Shown in pieces: positions 51,398-61,016 of a stretch of 64,000 bases of DNA. The notes beneath the pieces are model-generated. The model ran no database searches. It saw only the letters and a list, made by a program, of their open reading frames with translations, and was not told where the DNA came from. Made by a program: the position numbers and the translations under genes. This DNA is from Streptomyces sp. ADI95-17 (GTDB lineage Bacteria; Actinomycetota; Actinomycetes; Streptomycetales; Streptomycetaceae), in assembly GCF_003846175.1 (NCBI RefSeq), contig NZ_ML123051.1, positions 89,783 through 153,782 of the forward strand, read 5' to 3'. Each line of letters begins with the position of its first letter. The stretch's first letter is position 1.

Positions 51398-52903
51398 ATG
51401 CCTGGACAACTGCCTGAAGAGCCAAGGGTGCGTACCACGGAAGGTGTCGTGCGGGGGTGCCGACGGCAGGGACACGTGGTGTTCCGCGGAATTCCCTACG
51501 CCCGGCCCCCGGTGGGAGCGTTCCGCTTCGCCGCGCCGGCCCCGCCGCAGCGCTGGGAGGGTACGAGGCACGCGGCGGAGTTCGGCGCCGTGGTGCCGCT
51601 GTCGCTGCCGGTCGACACGGGTCCGCCGCAGGGCACGGACTGGCTGACGCTGAACGTCGGCACTCCGGATCCCGGCGCGGCAGGACTGCCGGTGCTGGTG
51701 TGGATTCCCGTGGGCGGCTACATCTCGGCGTTGTCGAGCGACCCGATGTACGACCCGGCAGCGCTGGCCGGGGCGGGACTCGTCGTGGTGACCATCAACT
51801 GACGCGTGGGCGCGGAGGGGTTCGCGTTCCTCGACGACGCGCCGCCCAACCGCGGATTCCTCGACCAGATCGCGGCGCTGGAGTGGGTGCAGCGGAACAT
51901 CGCCGCCTTCGGGGGCGACCCCGACCAGGTCACCGTTGGCGGACAGTCTGCCGGGGCAGGTTCGGTCGCCGCCCTCCTCGCGATGGAGTCGGCGCGCGGC
52001 CTGTTCCGCCGGGCGATCGCCCACTCGGTGCCGGGGCTGTACAACACCCCCGCGCTGGCCCGGCAGGTCACCGCCGCGTTCGCGGACCGGCTCGGTGCTG
52101 CGGCCCCCACCGCCGCGTCCCTGCGCGACATCGGTCCGTGGCACCTGGCCGCAGAGCTGACCTCCTTCAACGCCGGCCTCCACGCACACCGGGAGAGCTG
52201 GGGACGGCTCACGGAGACCGGCACCGCCCTGTGCCCCGTCGTCGACGGAGAGGTCCTCCCCGAAACGCCCTGGCCCGCGCTGGCCGGCGCGCGCGCGAGC
52301 GGCACCGAACTGCTCGTCGGCCATACCCGAGACGAATTCCGGCTGTTCAGCGTCATGAGCGGACGACAGGGCACCTTCACCGAGCAGGATGCCTGCGCCG
52401 CCCTGGAACTGCTCGCCCCGCAGCCGGGCGGCGCAGAGGCGTACCGTGCAGCGTTTCCGCAGGCCGGCCCGGAGGAGCTGGTGGAGGCGGTGTACTCCGA
52501 CGCCCTTTTCCGTATGCCGTCACAGAAGCTGGCCGAAGCGAACGCCGCAGCCGGCGGCACCTCGTACCTGTTCGAACTGCGCTGGACCGCGCCGGCACTC
52601 GGCGGTGCCCTGGGCGCCTGCCACAGCCTCGACGTCCCACTGGCGTTCGGCACACTGGACAGCCCCATCGGCGCACAACTCATCGGCGGCGAGCCCACCC
52701 CCGAGGCTGTTGCGCTCTCCCACGAAATCAAGGAGGCATGGATCCGCTTCGTCACCACTGGCGACGCGGGCTGGGCCGCCTACCGACCCGACCAGCAGCT
52801 CACCCGCGTCCTGGATGCGGAGTCGGAGACTCTGCCCTACCCCGAACAGGCCTCCCGCCGGATCTGGGAAGGCTGCTGCCCCGCCCCCTTCGATCTCTCG
52901 TAG
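51398..52903 (+). pseudogene. Type B carboxylesterase interrupted by an in-frame TGA
   Basis: The two halves are in the same frame, separated only by TGA at 51800-51802. The text before (PVLVWIPVGGYISALSSDPM, ending VVVTIN) and after (RVGAEGFAFLDDAPPN) meets exactly where the family has N-Y-R-V-G, so the codon for Tyr (or Trp) has become a stop. The nucleophile GGQSAGAGS is in the second half and the oxyanion GG in the first, so neither half can be active alone. The second half could begin at a GTG at 51806. The remaining sequence is well preserved, which suggests a recent event, or a sequencing error. The region before the start carries TTGACATAATACATG, part of the divergent promoter. Confidence 0.85.
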
Positions 52904-53104
52904 GGGTGTGGGCTGGGCATGCTTGATCGCTTCGGAGGCGCACGGCAGCCTTCCTGCTGAGCCCGTCGACGAAGCCGCGGCGGCAGACACCCATTGTGCT
53001 CAGTGGTTCCCTGAGTTCCTCTGCGGGACGGCGGGGCAGGGAACTGCTGTCGTCGGCGGCCGTCCGAAACTCATGTCCGTCGGGCATGCGATAGCTTGCC
53101 CGCC

Positions 53105-53659
53105 ATGACTGAACTGGGATCTGTCGCCTGGCCACCCGCGCCGATCAAGACCGAGCGGCTGGTGCTCCGCGAGCCCGAGGCCAGGGACCGTGCGGCGGCC
53201 ATCGAACTGCTGGCCTCACCAGAGGTGGGTACCTACCTCGGTGGCCCCCAGCCGCGTGACGAGCTTGAGCGCGCCATGCCCGGCGCACCCAGCCGGCGCC
53301 CGGGCCGCTTCATAGTCGATCTCGACGGAGCGATGATCGGCCAGATCACGCTCTACAGAGAGACAGGGCACCTTCGTCAGGCTGCCGGGAGGGCCGAGCT
53401 CGGCTACCTGTTCCTGCCCGAGGCATGGGGATGCGGGTACGCCGCCGAGGCGTGCGGCGCGGCACTCGACTGGTTCGCCGACGCGTTTCCCGGCGAGCAG
53501 GTGGTACTCGCCACCCAGACCGCCAACGTCCGCTCGATGCGCCTCGCGGCGAAGCTGGGATTCACCGAGGTGGAGCGGTACGAGGCCTACGGCGCCGAGC
53601 AGTGGTTCGGCATGTGGTCCCCGGCCACGCCGTCCGATCGAGCTCGTGCGGCCCGGTGA
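53105..53659 (+). CDS. GNAT N-acetyltransferase (RimJ/RimL type)
   Basis: 184 residues. IKTERLVLREPEARDRAAAI is the usual start of this GNAT group, ELGYLFLPEAWGCGYAAEAC the acetyl-CoA motif A (the GxGxA loop), and NVRSMRLAAKLGFTEVERYE motif B. It acetylates an amine of a protein or small molecule. ATG at 53105 is preferred over the in-frame ATG at 53096 since the family begins here. It appears to be a lone gene. Confidence 0.88.
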   Translation: MTELGSVAWPPAPIKTERLVLREPEARDRAAAIELLASPEVGTYLGGPQPRDELERAMPGAPSRRPGRFIVDLDGAMIGQITLYRETGHLRQAAGRAELGYLFLPEAWGCGYAAEACGAALDWFADAFPGEQVVLATQTANVRSMRLAAKLGFTEVERYEAYGAEQWFGMWSPATPSDRARAAR

Positions 53660-54045
53660 GTTCGCTGCAGGCGGACGTGCAGGCGGCCTTGCCGCCCCAC
53701 TCGACGCCTCGTGAGGTCCAGAGCTCCCACCGCCGACGGACCCGGAGGCCGGCGACATCCCAGCCCCCTGGACGGGGACCGGCGCAGCGTCAGAAGACCG
53801 TCTCGTCGTCAGTCGTCGAGCCGCAATCATTGTGCTTACGGTCAAGGCCGAACACACCGTCCGAACGTAGCCCGAGCGCCGGGCGAGGACACCGAGGCCG
53901 TGACCGCGGAACGGCCCGAGGCCTGCTCACCGCCGTCCCGTCGAGCATGGCCGGATCCGTCAGCGGCCTGTTTCCCCGGCCCGCCCTGTGCGGGAGGCTG
54001 TGGCGACCACAGTCGGCGGCCCGGCCGGGCAGAACGGAGCATGTG
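53660..54045. other. 386-bp intergenic stretch
   Basis: No supported gene. An ATGTGA at 54041 sits two bases upstream of the real ATG of the next gene and may be a minimal start-stop. Confidence 0.5.
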
Positions 54046-54912
54046 ATGGCCAAGGTACGGGAAAACGACGCGGGGAAGCCCGCTCAGCGCACGATGACTC
54101 CGTTCGACGACATCTACGATCAGACCGATCCCCGCGCCTTCTACACGGAACTCGGCACGTTCGGCTACAGGACACCGCATCACGCCCAGCGCATCTTCCG
54201 CCGCCTGGCAGCACTCCGGCTGCGGGCTCCGGGGGATGCGGTGCTGGACCTGTGCTGTTCGTACGGCATCAACGCAGCCCTGCTCAACCACGACCTGACC
54301 CTGGACGACCTGTACGCCCACTACACATCGCCGCGGGCGGCGGCCATGACCACGGAGGAACTGGCCGAGCACGACAGGTCGTTCTTCCGTGCCCGCCGCA
54401 GACGGGACGCCGTCCCGGTGATCGGCCTGGACATCGCGCCGAACGCCATCGCCTACGCGCGAGCGGTCGGCCTGCTCGACGACGGATACGCCGAGAATCT
54501 GGAGACCGCCCCGCCGACCCGCGACCTGCTGGACGCAGCCCGGAGCATCCGGCTCATCACCATCACGGGTGGTGCCAGCTTCCTGTCCCGAGCCACATTC
54601 CAGCCACTCCTGGACAGTGCCCGCACACTGCCGTGGGTCGCCGCCTTTGTCCTGCGTACCGGCTCCTACGAGCCCATCGCCGAGCACTTGGCCGGTCATG
54701 GCCTGACCACCGAGACGTACACCGGGCACACCTTCGTCCAACGCCGCTTCACCGGCGCTGCCGAGCAGCAGTACGCCATCGACGCGGTGACCGCCCAGGG
54801 GCAGGACCCGGAGGGCAAGGAATCGGCGGGCCATTTCCACACCACGCTCCATCTCGCGCGTCCTGCGGCCGACGCCAACACGCCCTCGCTCGACGAACTC
54901 GTCGCCCGGTGA
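54046..54912 (+). CDS. SAM-dependent methyltransferase-like protein
   Basis: 288 residues. AVLDLCCSYGINAALLNHDL corresponds to motif I (the glycine-rich loop is partly altered to CCSYGIN), PVIGLDIAPNAIAYARAVGL carries the acidic residue after beta 2, and IRLITITGGASFLSRATFQP motif IV. The family is similar to class I methyltransferases found singly in Streptomyces; the atypical loop makes activity uncertain. ATG at 54046 with GGAG 7 bp upstream. Confidence 0.78.
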   Translation: MAKVRENDAGKPAQRTMTPFDDIYDQTDPRAFYTELGTFGYRTPHHAQRIFRRLAALRLRAPGDAVLDLCCSYGINAALLNHDLTLDDLYAHYTSPRAAAMTTEELAEHDRSFFRARRRRDAVPVIGLDIAPNAIAYARAVGLLDDGYAENLETAPPTRDLLDAARSIRLITITGGASFLSRATFQPLLDSARTLPWVAAFVLRTGSYEPIAEHLAGHGLTTETYTGHTFVQRRFTGAAEQQYAIDAVTAQGQDPEGKESAGHFHTTLHLARPAADANTPSLDELVAR

Positions 54913-55124
54913 ATGCCCCGCTCGTGCGCTGCCCTGCTCTCACCAGCGGGTTCCTGGTCGGTCGAGGTCGGCGTCGGGTCATGTGCCGAGCTTGATCACC
55001 ACAAGCGCCTCGGCCCCACCCCGGACCACAATGAGCCGAACGCAGAAGCAGTCACAAAGCCCCCGACCGCGAGCCACGCCGACGGCGCCGTGCCACCTAC
55101 AACCTCTACGGGGAGTACGACACC
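54913..55124. other. Gap before the AAA fragment
   Basis: No supported gene. Some coding-like text (RRRATYNLYGEYDT in one frame at about 55085-55130) may be a further relic. Confidence 0.4.
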
Positions 55125-55405
55125 TGTTCGCCGCCATATCCCAGGCCGTTGCCGCGGAGCGCGGCGCGAATCTCATCTCCCTGGCGATCGGCGACGTGCT
55201 CGACACGTGGGTCGGAAACTCCGAGCACAATACTCATGGTGTTTTCGAGACCGCCCGCCGGAAGGCGCCGTGCGTCGTCTTCCTCGACGAACTGGACGCC
55301 CTCGGCGCCAAACGCAGCCGAACCCAGCGCAATGGCAGGTGTAACACCGTCATCCAGCTCCTGATCGAACTGGACGGAATCGAGGACGCCGACGACGGAG
55401 TAGGG
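55125..55405 (+). pseudogene. AAA+ ATPase fragment
   Basis: The text AAISQAVAAERGANLISLAI, WVGNSEHNTHGVFETARRKA and CVVFLDELDALGAKRSRTQR continues to LLIELDGIEDADDG. It contains Walker B (FLDELD) and the region after it, but the Walker A loop, sensor 1 and arginine finger are missing. The open frame continues without a stop into the serpin gene, which could mislead an automated caller into a 600-residue fusion. I judge it a relic of a larger AAA ATPase. Confidence 0.75.
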
Positions 55406-55591
55406 CTGACCGCACTTCACCACCGCCAGATCGAAGATCTTCAGGACGCCCTGTCCGCTCTCCTCGCCGCGGCAACACCACGCGCACAGGGACAGCGAGG
55501 TTTTCTCAGTGACCGCGACGTTCAATTCGCTCGCCAGTCGGCACGTCCGGCTCTACTCTCGCGAGGATCCGGGAGCAGCGAAAGGACAAGC

Positions 55592-56785
55592 ATGGCCAGT
55601 CACGGCACAGTCGAAGCCATCAACGGACTGACCGCACGGTGGGCCGCGACTCTGCCCCAGAAGGGCACGGTTCTCGCCGCAGCCGGGGTGTGGCCGTTGC
55701 TCGGCCTCCTCGCCGACGGAGCCGCAGGTCCCGCCCGGCAGGAACTCTCGGATGTACTCGGCATCCCGGCGGACGGCGCCGCAACGGCAGCCCGAGACCT
55801 GCTCTCCACGCTCGGAGCGACGCGTGGCCTGAGCACGGCCCTGGGACTGTGGACCCGTGGCACCCTGCCCGTCGAACCGGCCTGGCTGGACCAACTGCCC
55901 GCCGACGTGCACGGGCAGCTCACCGGCGACCCCAACAACGACCAGTTGCACCTTGACGCCTGGGCGGCCAAGTGCACGGACGGGCAGATCGACGCGATGC
56001 CGGTCACGGTGAACGATGGGACTCTGCTGGTGCTGGCCAGCGCCCTGACCCTCCGCACCGACTGGATCCGGCCCTTCACCTCAGGCGGTATGGAAGCCGA
56101 GGCAGGGCCCTGGCGGAACAGGGACCTGGCCGGCCTGCACCGAACCACCAGTCTCCTGAATCGAGTCGGCATCGCGGACACGGCAACCGGCCCCCTCACC
56201 GAACTCCAAGTCATCGGCACCCACGGCATCGACGTCCACCTGTACCTCGGAACACCTGAGGCGACGGCAGGCCAGGTACTGACTGCCGCCGTGGGCACAC
56301 TCCACAACCGCCGGGCCATGGTCCCAGGCGATCACATCCCCTACGGCACCCCGGGCCCCGGGCTGTCCGTGACTCGCGTCCCCAGTGTCGACGGCGAACC
56401 CACGCTCCACGTATCCACCGTGCCGTTCACCATCACAGCCCAGCACGACCTGCTCGACCACCCCGACCTGTTCGGCCTGCGCACGGCGACGGACGCCTCA
56501 AGAGGCCACTTTCCCGGCATCAGCGCCAGGCCACTTGCCGTCCAGGCCGCCGCACAGGCGATGACGGCGACGTTCGGCGCACACGGCTTTCGCTCCGCGG
56601 CCGTCGCTGCCTTTGGCGCGGTGGCCGGTGGCGTCCCGCGCTACCCCTTCCGGGCCCGCGAGATCAGCGCCTGCTTCGACCGACCGTTCGGGTTCCTTGC
56701 CCTGCACCGCACCTCCAGAATCGTCCTCAACGCGGGCTGGGTCACCGACCCCGACACCTTCGAGGAAGCCTCCTGGGACTGGTGA
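55592..56785 (+). CDS. Serpin-family protein
   Basis: 397 residues, the length of a serpin. The N-terminal part has INGLTARWAATLPQKGTVLA, the shutter region NDGTLLVLASALTLRTDWIR and the C-terminal ACFDRPFGFLALHRTSRIVL with the conserved F-D-R-P-F motif. The reactive-centre hinge is present as RSAAVAAFGAVAGG, small residues that could insert in the beta sheet; the likely P1 region is VPRYPFRA. No signal peptide, so a cytoplasmic target protease is expected. AAAGGA lies before the ATG at 55592; an earlier in-frame reading runs through the AAA fragment and is rejected. Confidence 0.85.
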   Translation: MASHGTVEAINGLTARWAATLPQKGTVLAAAGVWPLLGLLADGAAGPARQELSDVLGIPADGAATAARDLLSTLGATRGLSTALGLWTRGTLPVEPAWLDQLPADVHGQLTGDPNNDQLHLDAWAAKCTDGQIDAMPVTVNDGTLLVLASALTLRTDWIRPFTSGGMEAEAGPWRNRDLAGLHRTTSLLNRVGIADTATGPLTELQVIGTHGIDVHLYLGTPEATAGQVLTAAVGTLHNRRAMVPGDHIPYGTPGPGLSVTRVPSVDGEPTLHVSTVPFTITAQHDLLDHPDLFGLRTATDASRGHFPGISARPLAVQAAAQAMTATFGAHGFRSAAVAAFGAVAGGVPRYPFRAREISACFDRPFGFLALHRTSRIVLNAGWVTDPDTFEEASWDW

Positions 56786-56842
56786 GCGCCCCATCAGAGG
56801 CAGGGCCGCGAGGAGCTCGGCCAGGCACTGAGAATTTGCAGC

Positions 56843-57797
56843 AAAGATCATTTCGAATGGACGTTGAGGACGAGGGCGGCGCGGGCGATCTCGCCGATCC
56901 GGCTCGGGCTGAGCGTGATGTGCCTGAGTGCACGCCAGCGTTCCTTCAGTTCGGCGGCGGTCCGCTCGCCAAGTGCACGCAGGTCTCTGATCAGCATGTT
57001 CTCGGTGCGGGTATCGGCGTGAAGTGCCCGTTCGGATTTGCCCTTTGGGCGGCGGCCGGGATGCGGATGCCGATGCTCGCACCGAGGTAGCCCTTGTCTG
57101 CCGGGGTGGGCAGGCCCTCGGCCGCCGCCTTGTAGAGCGCCGGCAAGGCATGGATGCGGGCAGCAGTGATGTCCGGGGTGGAGCCGGGCTCGACATGGGA
57201 GATCCACAGCGGAGTGCCGTCCGGGGCGGCCAGGAATTGGATGTTGCCGCCGAACGCCTTGTGCTTCTGGCCGAACCACAGGTCGTTGCCGTTCTCGCAA
57301 ACGCCTGCCAGGCGGTCCGATGCGATCAGCGTGCCGTCCAAGAAGGCGTGCGTCATGCCATCGCGCTGGCATCGCTCAAGGACTTCGTGCAGGTCGGGGG
57401 CCTGGTCGGCGAGGACATCGATGCCCTCGTGCAGGTAGCGATAGCCGGTGGCCTGGGAGACGCCGGCGTCGCGGGCCAGGCAGTGCACGCAGCCGCGTTC
57501 GCGGAACCAGCGGAGCACCAGGACCGCTTGGCGGAACGGTCCAAGTGCCCGGGGGCCTTTCGGAGTCCCGATCTGTCGCCGGTGGGCGACCAGCAGTCGC
57601 GAAAGGAATTCCACCGCGTGGCGCGGGACTTCGAGCGTGGCAACATAAGTGACCAACGTGAAGCCTCTGGTTCAGCGGACGATCTTGCGAGAGAGACCTG
57701 TCCTACCAGGGGCTTCATGCCTGTCCGCAGTCAGGGCCAGCGCGTCTGGTCTGCACCGGTCCGGCGGTTCAGACCAGTTCGCGAAGATCATTTCGCT
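56843..57797 (-). mobile_element. IS5-family insertion sequence, IS112-like, with a frameshifted transposase
   Basis: About 955 bp. The transposase relic lies inside, and a 12-bp motif AAGATCATTTCG appears at both ends (56844-56855 and 57784-57795). Because GATC is central, the two copies can also be aligned as inverted ends (GATCATTTCGAA against GATCTTCGCGAA). No target duplication was confirmed, so the exact ends are approximate. The stop codon of the transposase lies within the left motif, a common arrangement. Confidence 0.65.
56848..57656 (-). pseudogene. Transposase of the IS5-type element, one frameshift
   Basis: The first part (GVSQATGYRYLHEGIDVLAD, HAFLDGTLIASDRLAGVCEN, the catalytic Asp in LDGT and the second in DITAARIHALP) is followed at about 57055 by a -1 change into the frame GRRPKGKSERALHADTRTEN, LIRDLRALGERTAAELKERW and ALVLNVHSK. 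The two frames overlap at CCGCCGCCCAAAGGGC. The original probably read IRVPxRRPKGK. The slip site does not fit the usual heptamer in the reading frame, so I take it as a mutation that inactivates the protein rather than programmed frameshifting. Confidence 0.8.
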
Positions 57798-58077
57798 GAG
57801 AGAACCTCAGTGACCCGGGGCATTCGGACAGTTCCGTACCCGACTTCGCCACTATCGGTCTATCCCAACGACGCGTTCGAAGTACATCGGGCATTCATCG
57901 CTCGCCGACGGGCCCTGCGACCTGCGGAGGGGTACCGGACGCCCACCGCCGAGGATTGGGACCAGTTCCTGGGGGCACTTCGAGAGATCCGCCACGAGGT
58001 TTCTGCGGTCCTCCAGTGCCGACGGCCTTTCGAGGGCAGACGCCGGTGCGGGCAGCGATCGGCTGATCGAGGGGAGT
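57798..58077 (+). other. Possible gene fragment beside the insertion
   Basis: Between the IS end and the MocR gene one frame from GTG 57810 reads DAFEVHRAFIARRRALRPAE then TAEDWDQFLGALREIRHEVS and stops being coding-like at about 58040. It might be a small gene or a gene truncated by the insertion; it runs convergently into the MocR stop. Confidence 0.35.
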
Positions 58078-59415
58078 TCAAGCGTAGGCGTCCTCGACAG
58101 CGACTCGTCGCACTGTACGCAGCGTCGACCGGAGGCTGTCCAGATCGGTTGAGCCCAGGGCGAGACGGATCGCCTGCGGTGTGTGGACCGAGATGGTGAA
58201 TGGCTCGGCCGTGGATACCGAGATGTGCTGACGGGCGAGGGTGGCGGTCAGACGATCGGCGCGTGCGTCGTCGGACAGCGGCAGCCAGGTGAAGTAGGAC
58301 GAGGGATGGCTGATGAGTGGGAGCCCCGCCAGCTCTTGTCCGGCGAGTGTTTGGCGTGCCTTGGCGTCGTCTCGTTTCTGCGCCTCCAAGTGGTCCACTG
58401 TGCCGTCGTCGAGCCAGCGGCAGGCGATCGCGGTGGTGAGGGCCGGGGTGTTCCAGGTGGTCGCCCGAGTCGCGCGTTCGAGCGACGGCACCACAGCGGG
58501 CGGGGCGACGACGAAGCCGACCCGCAGGCCGGTGGCGACGCTCTTGGACAGTCCCGAGACGTAGACGGTGATGTCCGGCGCGGTTGCGGCCAGAGGCGGT
58601 GGTGGGTTCTCGACCAGGTAGGCGTAGGAGGCGTCTTCGATGAGGAGCGGGCCGTGCTGTCGAGCGATCTTGATCAGGCGGGTCCGATCGGCTGCCGGCA
58701 TGACCCAGCCCAGAGGGTTGTGCAAGGTGGGCATCGTGTAGATCGCACGCACAGGGCGGGTCGCGCACAGCTCTTCGAGGGCATCGAGATCCGGTCCGTC
58801 GGCGGTTGCGGGTATGGGCTCCAGGTCGAGATGGAAGGCGTGCGCGAGCACCTTGAAACCCGGGTAGGTGAGTGCGTCTACCGCGACGACGTCGCCGGCG
58901 TTGAGCGCGGCCATGACAGTGATGGCCAGGCCGTGCTGTGCACCGTTGGTGATGAGGATCCGGTCCGCGTCGGTGGTGATTCCCCGACGTTTCAGGTGCC
59001 GTGCGATCGAGGCTCTGTCCTGGGGGCGCCCTCGATGGGGTTGGTAGCGCAGCAGCGAGTCGAGATCGCCGGAGGTGGCCACCTCGCGCAGGGCCTGCCG
59101 GAGGAGATCGGCCTGTCCGGGCAGCGACGGATAGTTGAAGTTGAGGTCGACCGCGTCGGTGGCGACTGTCTGTTGGTCGATGCCGTGGCCGGCGGGAACC
59201 GCGATATCACGCACGAACGTGCCGCGGCCCTGCTCCCGGCTCACCAGACCCATCGCTTCCAGCTCGGCGTACACCCGGGTCGCGGTCACCACGGCGATGC
59301 CCTCACGGGCGGCGAGCCCGCGGTGTGTCGGCAGCCGTGTACCAGCGGCGAGCCGTCCGGTCCGAATGTCGGCGGCGAACGCGTCGACCAGTGTTTTGTA
59401 CCGCGAGGCTGGCAT
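58078..59415 (-). CDS. MocR-type regulator (GntR HTH with aminotransferase domain)
   Basis: 445 residues. The N-terminal winged helix GRLAAGTRLPTHRGLAAREG, with TATRVYAELEAMGLVSREQG, is followed by a fold-type I PLP aminotransferase domain of about 340 residues with NPLGWVMPAADR, IEDASYAYLVENP and the PLP lysine in VYVSGLSKSVATGLRVGFV. Ligand sensing by PLP chemistry is expected. It is divergent from a DJ-1 family gene. The start may be 59415 (MPASRYKTL) or 59433 (MRTIRCMPAS). The inverted repeat at 59423-59439 would lie upstream of the shorter one. Confidence 0.9.
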   Translation of the reverse strand: MPASRYKTLVDAFAADIRTGRLAAGTRLPTHRGLAAREGIAVVTATRVYAELEAMGLVSREQGRGTFVRDIAVPAGHGIDQQTVATDAVDLNFNYPSLPGQADLLRQALREVATSGDLDSLLRYQPHRGRPQDRASIARHLKRRGITTDADRILITNGAQHGLAITVMAALNAGDVVAVDALTYPGFKVLAHAFHLDLEPIPATADGPDLDALEELCATRPVRAIYTMPTLHNPLGWVMPAADRTRLIKIARQHGPLLIEDASYAYLVENPPPPLAATAPDITVYVSGLSKSVATGLRVGFVVAPPAVVPSLERATRATTWNTPALTTAIACRWLDDGTVDHLEAQKRDDAKARQTLAGQELAGLPLISHPSSYFTWLPLSDDARADRLTATLARQHISVSTAEPFTISVHTPQAIRLALGSTDLDSLRSTLRTVRRVAVEDAYA

Positions 59416-59422
59416 GCACCGG

Positions 59423-59439
59423 ATTGTACGCATGACAAT
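59423..59439. promoter_or_regulatory. Inverted repeat ATTGTACGCATGACAAT at the MocR promoter
   Basis: Arms ATTGT/ACAAT separated by 7 bp, beside the MocR start and 70 bp before the divergent DJ-1 gene. It could be the autoregulatory site. MocR proteins often bind direct repeats, so this is tentative. Confidence 0.45.
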
Positions 59440-59508
59440 TCTTTGACTGTCCTGTTCGAGGCTCCTTACCGTCAAGACCCACCCCACTCACCCGGAAGGA
59501 CAGCCGCC

Positions 59509-60132
59509 GTGCACATCGCCATCCTCACCTTCGAGGGCTACAACGAGCTCGACTCCCTGATCGCGCTCGGTGTGCTCAACCGCATCAAGACCGACGACTG
59601 GCGCGTCACCATCGCCACTCCCAGCCCCAAGGTGACGTCGATGAACGGGGTGGTCATCGAGCAGATGTCCACTCTTGAGGAGGCGTGCGCCGCTGACGCC
59701 GTGATCGTCGGCAGTGGCATCGCCACCCGCGAGGTCGTCGAAGACCCGGCGATCATGAACATCCTGCGCAACCTGGACCCCTCGCGCCAGCTCATCGCGG
59801 CACAGTGCTCCGGCGCGCTAGTGCTGGCCAGGCTCGGTCTGCTCAACGACATCCCAGCCTGCACCGACCTGATCACCAAGCCCTGGGTCGTTGCCGCCGG
59901 CGTCGAGGTACTCAACCAGCCCTTCTACGCCAAGGACAACATCGCCACCGCCGGCGGCTGCCTGGCCTCGCACTACCTCGCCGCCTGGATCATCGCCCGC
60001 CTTGACGGCAAGGAGGCCGCCGACGGTGCACTGCACTATGTCGCGCCGGTCGGCGAGAAGGAGGAATACATCGAGCGCGCCTGGCGCAACATCACCCCCT
60101 ACCTGCCCGCTTCCGCACTGGCGCTCGTCTGA
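59509..60132 (+). CDS. DJ-1/PfpI-family protein
   Basis: 207 residues. IAILTFEGYNELDSLIALGV is the first strand and helix, and AAQCSGALVLARLG contains the nucleophilic Cys of the elbow. Members include glyoxalase III, isonitrile hydratase and ThiJ-like stress proteins; CSGA with following TDLITKPWVVAAGVEVLN suits the isonitrile-hydratase-like group. GTG start with GGAAGGA 8 bp upstream. Divergent from the MocR regulator, which probably controls it. Confidence 0.88.
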   Translation: MHIAILTFEGYNELDSLIALGVLNRIKTDDWRVTIATPSPKVTSMNGVVIEQMSTLEEACAADAVIVGSGIATREVVEDPAIMNILRNLDPSRQLIAAQCSGALVLARLGLLNDIPACTDLITKPWVVAAGVEVLNQPFYAKDNIATAGGCLASHYLAAWIIARLDGKEAADGALHYVAPVGEKEEYIERAWRNITPYLPASALALV

Positions 60133-60269
60133 ACACCAGTCGCAAGCGGCGACCGGCCGGAAAGCTTCCTCGGCAGCCTGGCCGGTCGTTCGCGGCCCCG
60201 ACACCTACCGGACCCTTGGACAGGGAGGTCTCGAAGCGATGAACGACGCGGGGAAGGACGTGGCGTACG

Positions 60270-61008
60270 GCAGTGCACAACCGGCGCCGAGCGACCACCG
60301 ACCGGACATGAATCAGGAATGCGCCGCCGCAACCGGAGTTGTTGCTGACGACCATGGCGAACCGACGGTCCTGCGCCCCGGCCCACAGCGCGGCCTTGCC
60401 CAGCCGGGAATGACCGGTCACGGCCACCTTGGTGTGGTCCACCTCGGGGACGCGTCTCCAAGTGGTCCAGGGCACGGGAGAGGCCCGGCCCAGGCGCCCA
60501 GGGCGCCCAACGAATGGGACGCGGCCCGTCCGTCGCCCTGCTCGCCGCCGTCCCCGGCCGGGAACAGCCGGTGGATGCCGTTGCCGAACCCGGCGTCGTG
60601 ATCCGGGGCGAGGTCGCCGCAGTAGACGGTGGCCAGCCCGTACCCCCGGGCGCTCACGGTCCGCACCGGCCATCGGGTCCGCTCCGCACCCCGGCCCGCC
60701 GCCGCCCGGTGGTTGGGGATGTACAGCAACAGTGTCATCCGGTGCCGGCCGGTGGCCGTCTGGAATGCGCAGACGACTTCGCTGCGGGTGGCGGCGCCGT
60801 CCAGGGCCCGGACATCGGTCGCCATCTCGGCGTACTCGACGTCCGGGAGCAGGCTGGGCGTCCGTCCGTACATGTGCTCCGCGAAGAGTCCGAGAAGCTC
60901 GGGGCGTCGGGTGCGCCACCAGTCGGCCGTCCGGGTGGCCGGGGCGCCGTTGCCCCGGACCACAGGATCGGGCAACTCGTACGACGGGACGTACGACGGG
61001 TCGTGCAA
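60270..61008 (-). pseudogene. Broken glucuronoyl esterase (CE15-like)
   Basis: The first frame from ATG 61008 (TRRPELLGLFAEHMYGRTPS, VVCAFQTATGRHRMTLLLYI and VSARGYGLATVYCGDLAPDH) shifts at about 60500 into the frame reading VAVTGHSRLGKAALWAGAQD and VVSNNSGCGGAFLIH, the serine elbow of CE15 esterases, and then breaks off near 60290. The C-terminal third with the catalytic His is missing. The relic has no signal peptide. Confidence 0.75.
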
Positions 61009-61016
61009 CGGCGTTC

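Noticed and set aside
54983..56785. 600-residue AAA-serpin fusion protein
   Set aside because: The AAA part lacks Walker A and sensor regions; an RBS and the normal serpin start are at 55592.
57040..57075. Programmed frameshift in the IS5-type transposase
   Set aside because: The CCCAAAG run is not in the phase required for -1 slippage from the upstream frame; a simple indel is more likely.
58183..60132. 649-residue plus-strand frame over the MocR gene
   Set aside because: Only its last 207 residues (DJ-1 protein) are real; the first part is antisense to MocR.
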